A stretch of DNA of 64,000 bases from Blastococcus atacamensis (GTDB taxonomy: Bacteria; Actinomycetota; Actinomycetes; Mycobacteriales; Geodermatophilaceae): assembly GCF_002938425.1 (NCBI RefSeq), contig NZ_POQU01000001.1, forward strand, positions 1 through 64,000, written 5' to 3'. Shown here piece after piece: positions 25,544-34,190 of this stretch. The notes under the pieces were generated by a model, which saw nothing but the letters and a program-made list of their open reading frames with translations, was not told where the DNA came from and searched no databases. Every line of letters begins with the position of its first letter. Positions within the stretch are counted from its first letter, which is position 1. Both the position numbers and the translations under genes were made by a program.

Positions 25544-26698
25544 TCAGGTGTGGTCGAGCCGGGGAAGGTGCGCCGCACGCAGTCCGGTGTGCAGCAGCAG
25601 CCGGTCGTCCCCGTCGGCGAGGTCCAGGCCGGTGAGCGCGGCGATCCGGCCGAGGCGGTAGTACAGCGTCTGCCGGTGGATCCGCAGGACCTCTGCCGTG
25701 CGGACCGCGCTGCCCGCGCAGTCGAGGTAGGTCTCGGCCGTCCCGGCGAGCACCGGGTCGGCCAGCAGGGGCAGCACCGCCGGGTCCGGCCCGGCGAGCT
25801 CGGTGACCGGGCGCCAGGCGCCGAGCTCGGCCCAGTGGGCGACGGGCGAGAAGCGATCGACCGCCGCGGCCACCCGTGCCGCGGCACGGGCCTCCCGCCA
25901 CTGCTCGGCCAGCTCGCCGGTGCCCCGGCGCACGGCCGAGACGCCCGCGGTGCTGCCGGGCCGGAGGGACCGCAGCGAGGCCGCGGCCAGAGCTCCGGCC
26001 GGGCGGAGGTCGGTCGTCGAGGGCAGCGGGACGAGGACGGCCACGGGGCCGTCGTCCACGAGGGTGGCGACCGCGCCGGCGGCCGGGAGCTGCCAGTCGA
26101 CGGACAGCTCATCCGCCGGGCAGAGCGCCACGAGCACCTGGGCGCCGTCCTCGGTCAGCCGGTCGGCCAGTCGGCGACCGGCCTGGGCCCGGGCCGCGGG
26201 GCGGCCGGTGAGGGCGTCGGCGAGAAGCCGGCCCAGGTCGTCGGGTGGCCGGCCGGCCAGCAGCCGTCCGGCGCGGGCGGCGAGGTCCATCGCGCGGGCC
26301 AGTGCGGGGTCGGCGTCGTCGTCGGGGTCGATCCGCCCGCCGTCGAGCAGCCACAGGTAGCCCCGGGTGCCGCCCTCGTGCCGCACCGGCAGCACCAGGC
26401 GGGTGAGGATGCCGGCCTCCGGGTCCGCCGGCGTGCGCAACGGCCGGGTCGCCGAGGCGATGCCGAAGTCCTCGAACCAGCGCCGGGTCTCCAGCGCCGA
26501 TCCGCAGGTGAGGATCGACCGGGTCCGGACGGCGTCCATCGGGTCCGCGCCGCTGTCGTCGTGGGCGCAGAAGGCGAGCAGCGTGAAGGCCGAGTCCTCG
26601 AGCGTGGCGGGGGCGGCCAGCACCCGCGACACCTCGTCGACGAGTTCCTGCAGGTCGTCCCGCACGTCGTCCTCCCCACTCCGGGCGCTTGGTGCCAT
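25544..26698 (-). CDS. pruC: PucR-family transcriptional regulator of proline use (PruC-like)
   Basis: A 384-residue regulator with an N-terminal sensory part, a GGDEF-like middle region of the CdaR/PucR group (about residues 160-290) and a C-terminal PucR helix-turn-helix: CAGSAVRTAEVLRIHRQTLYYRLGRIAALTGLDL. It is divergent from pruB-pruA, the same arrangement as mycobacterial pruC, which activates the proline genes. I therefore infer a proline- or P5C-responsive activator; the family link is seen, the ligand is not. A 24-bp palindrome lies 5 bp before its ATG. The downstream bphO-bphP genes on the same strand may be partly read through from this promoter. Confidence 0.88.
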   Translation of the reverse strand: MAPSARSGEDDVRDDLQELVDEVSRVLAAPATLEDSAFTLLAFCAHDDSGADPMDAVRTRSILTCGSALETRRWFEDFGIASATRPLRTPADPEAGILTRLVLPVRHEGGTRGYLWLLDGGRIDPDDDADPALARAMDLAARAGRLLAGRPPDDLGRLLADALTGRPAARAQAGRRLADRLTEDGAQVLVALCPADELSVDWQLPAAGAVATLVDDGPVAVLVPLPSTTDLRPAGALAAASLRSLRPGSTAGVSAVRRGTGELAEQWREARAAARVAAAVDRFSPVAHWAELGAWRPVTELAGPDPAVLPLLADPVLAGTAETYLDCAGSAVRTAEVLRIHRQTLYYRLGRIAALTGLDLADGDDRLLLHTGLRAAHLPRLDHT

Positions 26699-26703
26699 GG
26701 CCG

Positions 26704-26727
26704 GATCTCGTACAGCTGTATGAGATC
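26704..26727. promoter_or_regulatory. Probable PruC operator, near-perfect 24-bp palindrome
   Basis: Half-sites GATCTC and GAGATC flank a TACAGCTGTA core, with one mismatched pair (G at 26710 against T at 26721), so 11 of 12 pairs match. It lies between pruC and pruB, 5 bp from the pruC start and about 100 bp before pruB, suiting autoregulation plus activation. Confidence 0.65.
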
Positions 26728-26823
26728 AGACGGGGAGAATCCCGACATCTGTCCCTGGCCCCGACGGGTGGGGGTGCCTAGCGTCCTCAGGTGTTGCGGT
26801 CGGTCGTCGCTGGAGGTGTCGTC

Positions 26824-27753
26824 GTGTTGCAGAAGGTCCTGCTGAGCGCCTCCCGGCGGCACGGTCTCCGCGCCGCCGTCACCGGCACGCCGGCCACCCG
26901 GCGGGTCGTCGACCGGTTCGTCGCCGGAGAGACGCTCGACGACGCGCTGCGCGCCGTCCGCGAGCTGTCCGCCGACAGCATCGCGGTGACCCTCGACCAC
27001 CTCGGGGAGGACGTCACCGACCGATCCCAGGCGGTGCGGTCCCGCGACGCCTACCTGGCCGCGCTGGAGGGTCTCGCACCGCTCGGTCCCGGACCGGCCG
27101 CCGAGGTGTCGGTCAAGCTCTCGGCCTTCGGCCAGGCGCTTCCCGACGGCGGGCACGACATCGCCCTGGAACTGGTGCGCCCGGTCGTCGAGGCCGCCAC
27201 CGCGATCGGCACCACGGTCACCCTCGACATGGAGGACTCCCGCACCGTCGACTCGACGCTGGCCGCGGTCGCCGAGCTGCGCAAGGACCACCCCGGCACC
27301 GGAGCCGTGCTGCAGGCGATGCTGCACCGCACCGAGGACGACGCCAAGGCGCTCGCGGTCACCGGCTCGCGGGTGCGGCTGGTCAAGGGCGCCTACGACG
27401 AGCCGGCGTCGGCCGCGCATCAGCGGAAGGCCGACGTCGACGCCGCCTACCTGCGCTGCCTCGAGCTGCTCATGGCCGGCCCCGGCTACCCGATGGTCGG
27501 CTCGCACGACCCGGCGATCGTGGCGCGTGCCCACGAGCTGGCCGCCCAGCACTCCCGCGCCGCCGACTCGTGGGAGGTGCAGATGCTCTACGGGATCCGC
27601 CCCGACGAGCAGCGCCGGCTGGCCGCCGCCGGCACCCGCGTCCGGGCCTACGTGCCCTACGGCGCCGACTGGTACGGCTACTTCATGCGCCGGCTGGCCG
27701 AGCGCCCCGCCAACGTCGCCTTCTTCCTGCGCTCCCTCGCCACCCGACGCTGA
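26824..27753 (+). CDS. pruB: Proline dehydrogenase
   Basis: A 309-residue flavoenzyme that oxidises L-proline to delta1-pyrroline-5-carboxylate and passes electrons to quinone at the membrane. Barrel motifs are intact: EVSVKLSAFGQ, TLDMEDSRTVDSTL, QAMLHRTEDDA, RLVKGAYDEPA (catalytic Lys), PMVGSHDPAIVARA, EVQMLYGIRPDEQRR and RAYVPYGADWYGYFMRRLAERPAN. It is the monofunctional, short form, not a PutA fusion. I chose the GTG at 26824 because GGAGG sits 7 bases upstream; an in-frame GTG at 26791 is less good. Followed after 13 bp by pruA. Confidence 0.95.
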   Translation: MLQKVLLSASRRHGLRAAVTGTPATRRVVDRFVAGETLDDALRAVRELSADSIAVTLDHLGEDVTDRSQAVRSRDAYLAALEGLAPLGPGPAAEVSVKLSAFGQALPDGGHDIALELVRPVVEAATAIGTTVTLDMEDSRTVDSTLAAVAELRKDHPGTGAVLQAMLHRTEDDAKALAVTGSRVRLVKGAYDEPASAAHQRKADVDAAYLRCLELLMAGPGYPMVGSHDPAIVARAHELAAQHSRAADSWEVQMLYGIRPDEQRRLAAAGTRVRAYVPYGADWYGYFMRRLAERPANVAFFLRSLATRR

Positions 27754-27766
27754 ATCGAGGTTCCCC

Positions 27767-29392
27767 ATGGACGCCATCACCCGGGTGCCGGCCCCCCGCA
27801 ACGAGCCGGTCCTGACCTACGCGCCGGGTGCGCCGGAGCGCGAGGAGCTGCAGCGGCGCCTGGCCGAGCTCGCCGCGGAGCCGGTGGAACTGACCAGCAC
27901 TCTCGGCGGGCGGCAGCGCATGGCCGCCGGCGAACGGTTCGACGTCGTCCAGCCGCACCGGCACTCCGCCGTCCTGGGCACCGCGGCGCACGCCACCCAC
28001 GCCGACGCGCAGGAGGCGATCCGCTGCGCCAAGGAGGCGGCACCGGGGTGGTCGGACCTCTCCTTCGACGACCGCGCCGCCGTCTTCCTCCGCGCCGCCG
28101 ACCTGCTCGCCGGCCCGTGGCGGCAGACGCTGAACGCCGCGACGATGCTCGGCCAGAGCAAGACCGTGCAGCAGGCCGAGATCGACAGCGCGTGCGAACT
28201 GATCGACTTCTGGCGCTACAACGTGCACTTCGCCCGTCAGATCCTGGCCCAGCAGCCGGGGTCCTCGCCCGGCGTGTGGAACCGCAGCGACCACCGGCCG
28301 CTGGAGGGCTTCGTCTACGCGATCACGCCGTTCAACTTCACCGCGATCGCCGGCAACCTGCCCACCGCGCCCGCGCTGATGGGCAACACCGTCGTCTGGA
28401 AGCCCGCGCCCACCCAGCAGTTCGCCGCGCACTTCCTGATGCGGCTGCTGGAGGAGGCCGGGCTCCCGCCGGGCGTGATCAACCTGGTGACCGGCGACGG
28501 GATCGCCGTCTCCGAGGTGGCCCTGGCCGACCGCGACCTCGCCGGCATCCACTTCACCGGGTCCACGCCGGTCTTCCAACACCTGTGGCGGACCGTGGGC
28601 GAGAACATCGCCTCCTACCGCGGCTACCCGCGGATCGTCGGCGAGACCGGCGGCAAGGACTTCGTCGTCGCCCATCCCTCCGCCGACGTCGACGTGCTGC
28701 GGACGGCGCTGGTTCGCGGCGCGTTCGAGTACCAGGGGCAGAAGTGCTCGGCGGCCTCCCGGGCGTACGTTCCGCGCTCGGTGTGGGGCCGGCTGCGCGA
28801 CGACCTCGTCGGGGTCACCGAGTCCCTGACGATGGGCGACGTCACCGACTTCTCGAACTTTCTGGGCGCGGTGATCGACCGGAGATCGTTCTCCAAGCTG
28901 TCCGGGGTCCTGGACCGGGTGGCGGGCGACCCGGCGCTGTCGATCGTCGCGGGCGGCACCGCCGACGACAGCGAGGGCTTCTTCGTGCGGCCGACGATCA
29001 TCGAGGGCACCGACCCGGGCCACGACGTCTTCACCACCGAGTACTTCGGCCCGGTGTTGGCGGTGCACGTGTACGAGGACGCCGAGTACGACGCGGTGCT
29101 GACCCAGATGGAGTCGGTCGCGCCCTACGCGCTCACCGGGGCGGTCATCGCGCAGGACCGGGCGGCCATCGCGCACGCGCAGAAGGTCCTGCGGCACGCG
29201 GCGGGCAACTTCTACGTCAACGACAAGCCGACCGGGGCCGTCGTCGGCCAGCAGCCCTTCGGTGGGGGGCGCGCCTCGGGGACCAACGACAAGGCCGGCG
29301 CCGCGCAGAACCTGCAGCGCTGGACGTCGACCCGCTCGATCAAGGAGACGTTCACGCCGCCGACGGACCACCGCTACCCGCACATGCACTGA
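27767..29392 (+). CDS. pruA: L-glutamate gamma-semialdehyde (P5C) dehydrogenase
   Basis: A 541-residue aldehyde dehydrogenase of the pruA (1-pyrroline-5-carboxylate dehydrogenase) type, converting the semialdehyde to glutamate with NAD. The cofactor region is ITPFNFTAIAGNLPTAPAL, the general base Glu293 is in IVGETGGKDF, and the nucleophile Cys327 is in YQGQKCSAASRAYV. The C-terminal NFYVNDKPTGAVVGQQPFGGGRASGTNDKAG is diagnostic of this subfamily. Starts 13 bp after pruB with a short AGG site, so both enzymes come from one message and perform proline to glutamate together. Confidence 0.96.
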   Translation: MDAITRVPAPRNEPVLTYAPGAPEREELQRRLAELAAEPVELTSTLGGRQRMAAGERFDVVQPHRHSAVLGTAAHATHADAQEAIRCAKEAAPGWSDLSFDDRAAVFLRAADLLAGPWRQTLNAATMLGQSKTVQQAEIDSACELIDFWRYNVHFARQILAQQPGSSPGVWNRSDHRPLEGFVYAITPFNFTAIAGNLPTAPALMGNTVVWKPAPTQQFAAHFLMRLLEEAGLPPGVINLVTGDGIAVSEVALADRDLAGIHFTGSTPVFQHLWRTVGENIASYRGYPRIVGETGGKDFVVAHPSADVDVLRTALVRGAFEYQGQKCSAASRAYVPRSVWGRLRDDLVGVTESLTMGDVTDFSNFLGAVIDRRSFSKLSGVLDRVAGDPALSIVAGGTADDSEGFFVRPTIIEGTDPGHDVFTTEYFGPVLAVHVYEDAEYDAVLTQMESVAPYALTGAVIAQDRAAIAHAQKVLRHAAGNFYVNDKPTGAVVGQQPFGGGRASGTNDKAGAAQNLQRWTSTRSIKETFTPPTDHRYPHMH

Positions 29393-29400
29393 CCCGGCAG

Positions 29401-29488
29401 CCCATGGTGATGAGGTCTCCTGATCACCATGGGTCCTGGCTCGCGGTCGACGGTGAGCCAGGACCCGGAACGATCAGGTCTCCTGATC
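29401..29488. terminator. Three consecutive hairpins between pruA and the DUF488 gene
   Basis: Hairpin 1 at 29401-29433 has arms CCCATGGTGAT/ATCACCATGGG; hairpin 2 at 29434-29463 has arms TCCTGGCTC/GAGCCAGGA; hairpin 3 at 29472-29488 has arms GATCAG/CTGATC. The loop side of the first and the stem of the third share the direct repeat AGGTCTCCTGATCA. Convergent gene ends on both sides suggest a bidirectional terminator; the third hairpin overlaps the DUF488 stop codon. Confidence 0.65.
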
Positions 29489-30013
29489 ATCAGCGCGCGG
29501 CCAGTGGGGGACGCCGTCGAGCAGGACGGCGCCCTCGGACGGGCGGTGCGGGGTGAGCCGGCCGTCAGGCATCAGGTGGACGACGTCGTACCCCCGCGCC
29601 AGGACGGCGACGTCGGCGATCAGCCGCCGGTGGCACCGCCACCACACGCTCTCGCTGCACATCACCGCCACCGTTCGCCCGTCCGCCTCGGCCAGCACCT
29701 CGTCCAGCGCCGCGACGAACTCCGGCGTCCGGGTGTGCGCGGCGTAGGCGGCGAACTGCGCGACCGTCCACCAGTCGTCCACCACCGGGGTTCCCGCGGG
29801 CAGGGCGCGCCGCCCGCCCAGGCGCTCCTCCCATCGGTAACCGACGCCGGCGGCCGGCAGCCACTCCGCCAGGGCCTCCCGCCGGACGTCGGGGTTGTTC
29901 CGGCTGCCCGGGAAGCGGCGCACGTCGACGACCACCTCCACCCCGGCGGCGGTGAGGCGCGCACCCAGGCTCTCGCGGTCCTCCGGTCCGTGCCCCACGG
30001 TCATCAACGCCAC
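29474..30013 (-). CDS. DUF488 family protein
   Basis: A 179-residue protein of the DUF488 family. The pattern is clear: MALMTVGHGPEDRESL, VVDVRRFPGSRNNPDV (VDVR..P.S in the family), the middle GVGYRWEERLGGRR, and the C-terminal AVMCSESVWWRCHRRLIAD with Cys and His residues that may bind metal. Function is not established; proposed roles involve nucleic acid binding. The stop lies inside the third hairpin of the preceding element. Divergent from an MFS gene. Confidence 0.88.
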   Translation of the reverse strand: MALMTVGHGPEDRESLGARLTAAGVEVVVDVRRFPGSRNNPDVRREALAEWLPAAGVGYRWEERLGGRRALPAGTPVVDDWWTVAQFAAYAAHTRTPEFVAALDEVLAEADGRTVAVMCSESVWWRCHRRLIADVAVLARGYDVVHLMPDGRLTPHRPSEGAVLLDGVPHWPRADDQET

Positions 30014-30090
30014 GCCTCCTGCCTACCCGAGCACCGCGGCCCCCGCCCCGGCAGTCATGCTCGCGGGCACGGATTCGGGGATGGAGGAGT

Positions 30091-31263
30091 GTGGACGGCG
30101 GAGCGGCAGAGGCGCGGACCTCGATGTGGCGGTCGCGCGGGGTGCGGGCGCTGGTCGGCGTCACCTCCCTCGGGTTCGCCAGCTACTGCCTGACGCTGGC
30201 GTCCCTGCCGACGTACGCGGTGGCGGGCGGGGCAGCGGAGAGCACCGCGGGCGTGGTGACCGCCGTCTTCCTCGTGGTGACCATCGCCGCCCAGTCGGTG
30301 GTCCCGGCGCTCACCGCGAGATTCGGCACCGGACCGGTCCTCGCCGCCGGGCTGGTAGCGCTCGGGCTCCCCGCGCCGCTGTACGTGCTCGACGACGGCG
30401 TCGCCTGGATATCGGCGCTCTCCGCTGTGCGCGGCGTCGGCTTCGGGGTGCTCACCGTCCTCGGTGCGACCCTCGCCGTGCGGGTGGCGCCGCCAGGCCG
30501 GCGCGGCGAGTCCATCGGCCTCTACGGCCTCGCCATCGCGATCCCGAACATGCTGGCCGTCCCGGCCGGAGCCGCCCTGGTGCTCGCGGACCACGTGGGC
30601 TGGCTGTCCTGGCTGGCGGCCTCACCGCTGCTCGGGCTGGTCTTCCTCCCGATGCTGCTGCGCTCGGTCCGCCAGGGGGAGGCGGCCGGCCCGACGGGGA
30701 GCGGGGGGGCCGCGGTGCGCGCCGCGGTCGCGCCGTCGGTGGTGCTCCTGGTGGTGACCACCGCCGGCGGGGGGCTGGTCACCTTCCTGCCGATCGAGCG
30801 GCCCGACGGACAGCTGGCCACCGCGGCGCTGCTGCTCTGGGGGCTGACCGGGGCACTCACCCGGTGGCGGGCCGGCGTGCTCGCCGACCGCGTCGGCAGC
30901 GCCCTGCTCCTCCCGCTGGGGCTGCTGGTCGCGGCGCTCGGCCTGGCGCTGACCGGTATCGGCCTGCGCTTCGGGCCGGTCTGGGTGCTGGGCGGCGCGG
31001 CGGTGTTCGGCGCCGGGTTCGGAGCGGTGCAGAACCTGACGCTGCTGCGGGCCTTCGCGCGCGCCGGGGACGGCGGCACGACGTCGGCCAGCGCGATGTG
31101 GAACGCCTCGTTCGACGCCGGGACCGCGAGCGGTGCGCTGCTGCTGGGCCTGCCCTACGCCGGCCTCGGCCTTCCGTCCACGCTCGTGCTCATGGCCGTG
31201 GTGCTCGCCCTGGCGCTGCCGATCGCGCGGGCGTCGGCCCGCCCCGCGCTCGGCCGCACCTGA
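30091..31263 (+). CDS. MFS transporter
   Basis: A 390-residue integral membrane protein with about 12 helices, many of them Ala/Leu/Val rich, for example LVGVTSLGFASYCLTLASLP, VVTAVFLVVTIAAQSVVPAL, RGVGFGVLTVLGATLAVRV and VWVLGGAAVFGAGFGAVQNL. The loop RVAPPGRRGESIGLYG fits drug- and sugar-efflux MFS groups. Substrate unknown. The frame begins with GTG 30091 after GGAGGAG, with tight spacing; ATG 30124 is a possible alternative. It is convergent with a DUF3592-like gene. Confidence 0.82.
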   Translation: MDGGAAEARTSMWRSRGVRALVGVTSLGFASYCLTLASLPTYAVAGGAAESTAGVVTAVFLVVTIAAQSVVPALTARFGTGPVLAAGLVALGLPAPLYVLDDGVAWISALSAVRGVGFGVLTVLGATLAVRVAPPGRRGESIGLYGLAIAIPNMLAVPAGAALVLADHVGWLSWLAASPLLGLVFLPMLLRSVRQGEAAGPTGSGGAAVRAAVAPSVVLLVVTTAGGGLVTFLPIERPDGQLATAALLLWGLTGALTRWRAGVLADRVGSALLLPLGLLVAALGLALTGIGLRFGPVWVLGGAAVFGAGFGAVQNLTLLRAFARAGDGGTTSASAMWNASFDAGTASGALLLGLPYAGLGLPSTLVLMAVVLALALPIARASARPALGRT

Positions 31264-31275
31264 GCCGGCGGGCGC

Positions 31276-31716
31276 TCAGCGCCGTCGCAGGACCCGGACG
31301 GCGACGGCCAGGAGCCAGATCACGACGGCCAGGACCAGCGCGCCCGTGGCGATCGCGACGTTGACCAGCACGGTGTGCACGTGCGCGCCGTCGGCGTGCC
31401 CGGCGATGTCGGTGCGGGCCATCACCTGCTGCGGGTCCTGCGGGTCGTAGACGACCTCCAGGGGCGCGGCGTACTGGTAGCTGCCCGCGCGCCAGACGGA
31501 GTTCCAGCGGTCGCGCGGCTCGTACTCGGCGAGCACGCGGCTGAAGCCCGTGGCCCCGGCCGTGACGCGCTCGCCGTCCACGGTGGTGAAGGTGACATCC
31601 AGCTCCCGACGGGCGTTTCGCCGGGACAGCTCCTCGCGCACCTCGATGGCGGTCACCGTGACGCCCCTGCTCTCCAGCCGGCGCGCCAGATCGGCGTCGG
31701 GCTCCTCGGATAACAC
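31276..31716 (-). CDS. DUF3592-like membrane protein, start uncertain
   Basis: As annotated, 146 residues: an extracytoplasmic region with WRAGSYQYAAPLEVVYDPQDPQQVMA, where the VVYDPxDPxxV block is the hallmark of DUF3592-type proteins, then one membrane helix at about residues 120-138 (VAIATGALVLAVVIWLLAVAV). Upstream of the GTG at 31716, in the same frame, codons read LLAVAGLIWLLAGTGFLV, an obvious first membrane helix that the family needs, but no ATG, GTG or TTG precedes it in frame. The true start is either a rare codon or lies beyond a small indel. Role unknown. Confidence 0.65.
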   Translation of the reverse strand: MLSEEPDADLARRLESRGVTVTAIEVREELSRRNARRELDVTFTTVDGERVTAGATGFSRVLAEYEPRDRWNSVWRAGSYQYAAPLEVVYDPQDPQQVMARTDIAGHADGAHVHTVLVNVAIATGALVLAVVIWLLAVAVRVLRRR

Positions 31717-31864
31717 CAGAAAACCGGTGCCGGCCAGCAGCCAGATCAGTCCCGCGACGGCGAGCAGGACCGACGTACCGGGCAGCTGCCAGGGCGGGGC
31801 GAGCCGGCCGCGCCGCCACCAGCCGGGAGCGCGGGCGCGGGGGCCTGAGTGGCCGGTGCCACCG

Positions 31865-32209
31865 TCAGGGCAGCCGGGCGACGATCGCCTGCAGCGAGCG
31901 GATGAAGAGGATCTCCTCGGCGCCGCGCCGGAGCCACGTCCGCAGCCCGTCCGGATCGGAGCGGTTGGCGTCGCGCAGCTGACCGAGCTTGAGCTGGCGG
32001 GTGCTGGCCTGGGCCCGCTGAGCGGTGGGGAGCACGCGGCCCTCGGCGCGGGCGATGGCGGTGAGCCCGGCGCCGACGAAGACGAGGTCGCGGACGTCGG
32101 TCAGCTCGGCCAGGAGCGCGTCGACGGCGTCGTCCTCGCCCTCGGAGAGATGGGCGAGCAGCACTTCGGCACGGCGGCGGCCCTCGGCCGCGGGGTCATG
32201 CGTGGTCAC
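31865..32209 (-). CDS. Helical hypothetical protein
   Basis: A 114-residue soluble protein, mainly helical: AEGRRRAEVLLAHLSEGEDDAVDALLAEL, then VRDLVFVGAGLTAIARAE, then basic QASTRQLKLGQLRDANRSD and a C-terminal RRGAEEILFIRSLQAIVARL. I do not recognise a family. GTG at 32209 starts the regular coding pattern; sequence upstream in this frame belongs to a terminator hairpin. It lies downstream of the ABC transporter genes on the same strand. Confidence 0.6.
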   Translation of the reverse strand: MTTHDPAAEGRRRAEVLLAHLSEGEDDAVDALLAELTDVRDLVFVGAGLTAIARAEGRVLPTAQRAQASTRQLKLGQLRDANRSDPDGLRTWLRRGAEEILFIRSLQAIVARLP

Positions 32210-32216
32210 GGCACCA

Positions 32217-32247
32217 CTGTGCCCCGGCCGGGGTGGCCGGGGCACAG
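32217..32247. terminator. GC-rich terminator hairpin after the ABC transporter genes
   Basis: Perfect 13-bp arms CTGTGCCCCGGCC/GGCCGGGGCACAG with a 5-base loop. A second hairpin, CCCTTCC/GGAAGGG with a 3-base loop, lies at 32276-32292. Both sit just after the permease stop in the direction of transcription. Confidence 0.75.
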
Positions 32248-32303
32248 CGGGTGCTCGGTGCGACGCTCGCCGACTCCCTTCCGGGGGAAGGGGGGGTCCT
32301 TCC

Positions 32304-33136
32304 TCAGGCGTCGCGATGCCGGAACGCCAGGTACGCGACGAGCAGGACGGCGGCAACCTCGGCGCAGAACACCGCGAAACCCACCCAGGGGTCGAGCAGG
32401 AAGGGGTTGAACGAGACCGGGGTGGCGATCGAGGAGCCCGCGTTGCCCGGCATGAGCTTCGACGTCCACTCGCCCCAGGCGCCGGGCAGCAGGACGACCA
32501 GGGTGCCGACGACGAACACCAGCGCCAGCACGATCGACAGCGCCGCCGCGGTGTGCCGCACCAGCAGGCCGACGCCGGCGGCGAGCAACCCCAGCCCGGC
32601 CATGTACAGGCCGCTGCCGAGCATCGAGCGCAGTACGCCGTCGTCGGACAGCGCGAGACCGACGCCCTCCCGGTCGAGGAAGAAGTTGCCGCCGAGGTAC
32701 CCGGCGACGGCGGTGACCGTGCCCGCGACGAACAGCGTGCCGACGAGGACGAGGGCCTTCGCCGCCAGGACCGCTCCGCGGCGCGGCGTCGCGGCCAGCG
32801 TCGCGCGGATCATGCCCGTCCCGTACTCGGTCGTGACGGCCAGGGTGCCGAGCACGATCGCGGTGATCTGGGCGAACGTCACCCGAAGGTGATGAACGAG
32901 CCCGGGTTCTCGTCGGCCTCGCTGCTGGCCAGCCACTCGGCGTTCGTCGCGCAGATCAGGGTCGTGAGGCCCGCACCCAGGACGAGCATGGCGATGACCG
33001 ACCAGGTGGTGGAGCGCACCGACCAGAACTTGAGCCACTCGGCGCGCAGCGTCTCGGGGAAGCCCGGTCGGCGCATGCCCGGGACGTTGCGGTTCGGGTC
33101 GAGGCGGACGGTCGTGTCGGCCGAGGTGACGGTCAT
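32304..33136 (-). pseudogene. ABC-2 type transporter permease, frameshifted
   Basis: Two frames together make one permease of about 275 residues. From ATG 33136 the first reads ETLRAEWLKFWSVRSTTWSVIAMLVLGAGL and ends GSFITFG followed by TGA at 32879-32881. The other frame continues VTFAQITAIVLGTLAVTTEYGTGMIRATLAATPRR, then helices through FVVGTLVVLLPGAWGEW to FRHRDA. The junction is consistent with loss of one base (ITFG-VTFAQ). All other features, including the TEYxxGxIR coupling motif of this family, are intact, so this is a recent mutation or a sequencing error. ATG overlaps the stop of the ATPase gene. Confidence 0.82.
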
Positions 33137-34077
33137 CGGGAGGTCCCTGCGGGAGTGACGGGCGCGGAGGGGGCCATCGGGGAGGCCGAGTACTCCACGC
33201 TGTCGGCGGTCAAGGTCATGAAGGCGTCCTCGAGGGAGGACCGGACGAGCGTGAGCTCGTGCAGCAGCAGGCCGCTCTTCCCGACGAGCTCGCCGACGGC
33301 GGCGGCGGCGAGGCCCTGCACGCGCAGCTCCTCGTCGTGCACGGCGACGTCGAGCCCGTGCCGGCGGAGGAGCTCGGCGACCTCGCCCCGCTGGGGGCTG
33401 GCGACCCGCACGTAGGAGGCGGCGTGCTCGGCGATGAACTGCGACATCGAGCAGTCGGCCAGGATCCGGCCACGGCCGACGACGACCAGGTGGTCGGCGG
33501 TCAGCGCCATCTCGCTCATCAGGTGGCTGGACACGAACACGGTGCGCCCCTGCGCCGCGAGTTCCCGCGCGAGGGTGCGGACCCAGCGGATGCCCTCGGG
33601 GTCCAGCCCGTTGACCGGCTCGTCGAGCACGACGACGGGCGGGTCGCCGAGCAGTGCGACGGCGATGCCGAGTCGCTGGCCCATGCCGAGGGAGAACTTG
33701 CCCACCCGCTTGTCCGCGACGCTGTCGAGGCCCACGAGGTCGAGGACCTCGTCGACCCGCGCCCGCGGGATGCCGTTGCTGGCCGCCAACCAGCGCAGGT
33801 GGTCGCGCGCCGAGCGGCCGGGGTGCAGGGTCCGCGCCTCCAGGAGCGCGCCGACCTCGCGCAGCGGCGCGGCATAGTCCTGATAGCGGCGGCCGTTGAC
33901 GGTCACGCTGCCGGAGGTGGGCCGGTCCAGGCCGAGGATCATGCGCATGGTCGTCGACTTGCCCGCGCCGTTGGGGCCCAGGAAGCCGGTGACCCGGCCG
34001 GGCTCGACGGTGAACGTGACGCCGTCGACGGCGGGCTCGGCGCCGTAGACCTTGGTGAGGCTGCGGGCGGCGATCAT
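33133..34077 (-). CDS. ABC transporter ATP-binding protein
   Basis: A 314-residue ATPase of an ABC-2 exporter. Walker A is GFLGPNGAGKSTTM, the Q-loop region is LLEARTLHPGRSARDHL, the signature is FSLGMGQRLGIAVALL, Walker B is VVVLDEPVNGLDP, and the switch His is in VSSHLMSEM. The C-terminal 90 residues (LRRHGLDVAVHDEELRV) are the usual accessory domain of DrrA-like exporters. It is translationally coupled to the permease by an ATGA overlap. If the permease frameshift is real, the pair is inactive. Confidence 0.92.
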   Translation of the reverse strand: MIAARSLTKVYGAEPAVDGVTFTVEPGRVTGFLGPNGAGKSTTMRMILGLDRPTSGSVTVNGRRYQDYAAPLREVGALLEARTLHPGRSARDHLRWLAASNGIPRARVDEVLDLVGLDSVADKRVGKFSLGMGQRLGIAVALLGDPPVVVLDEPVNGLDPEGIRWVRTLARELAAQGRTVFVSSHLMSEMALTADHLVVVGRGRILADCSMSQFIAEHAASYVRVASPQRGEVAELLRRHGLDVAVHDEELRVQGLAAAAVGELVGKSGLLLHELTLVRSSLEDAFMTLTADSVEYSASPMAPSAPVTPAGTSR

Positions 34078-34190
34078 GCGAACGCCGCCCTGCTGGTCAG
34101 GTGATGAGTCATGCCGGAAGCCTGTCGGGGCGGCTGTCCCGGATCCATCGGGGAGCGCCCTGATCGGACCCTGAACCGTCCCTGACGGGA

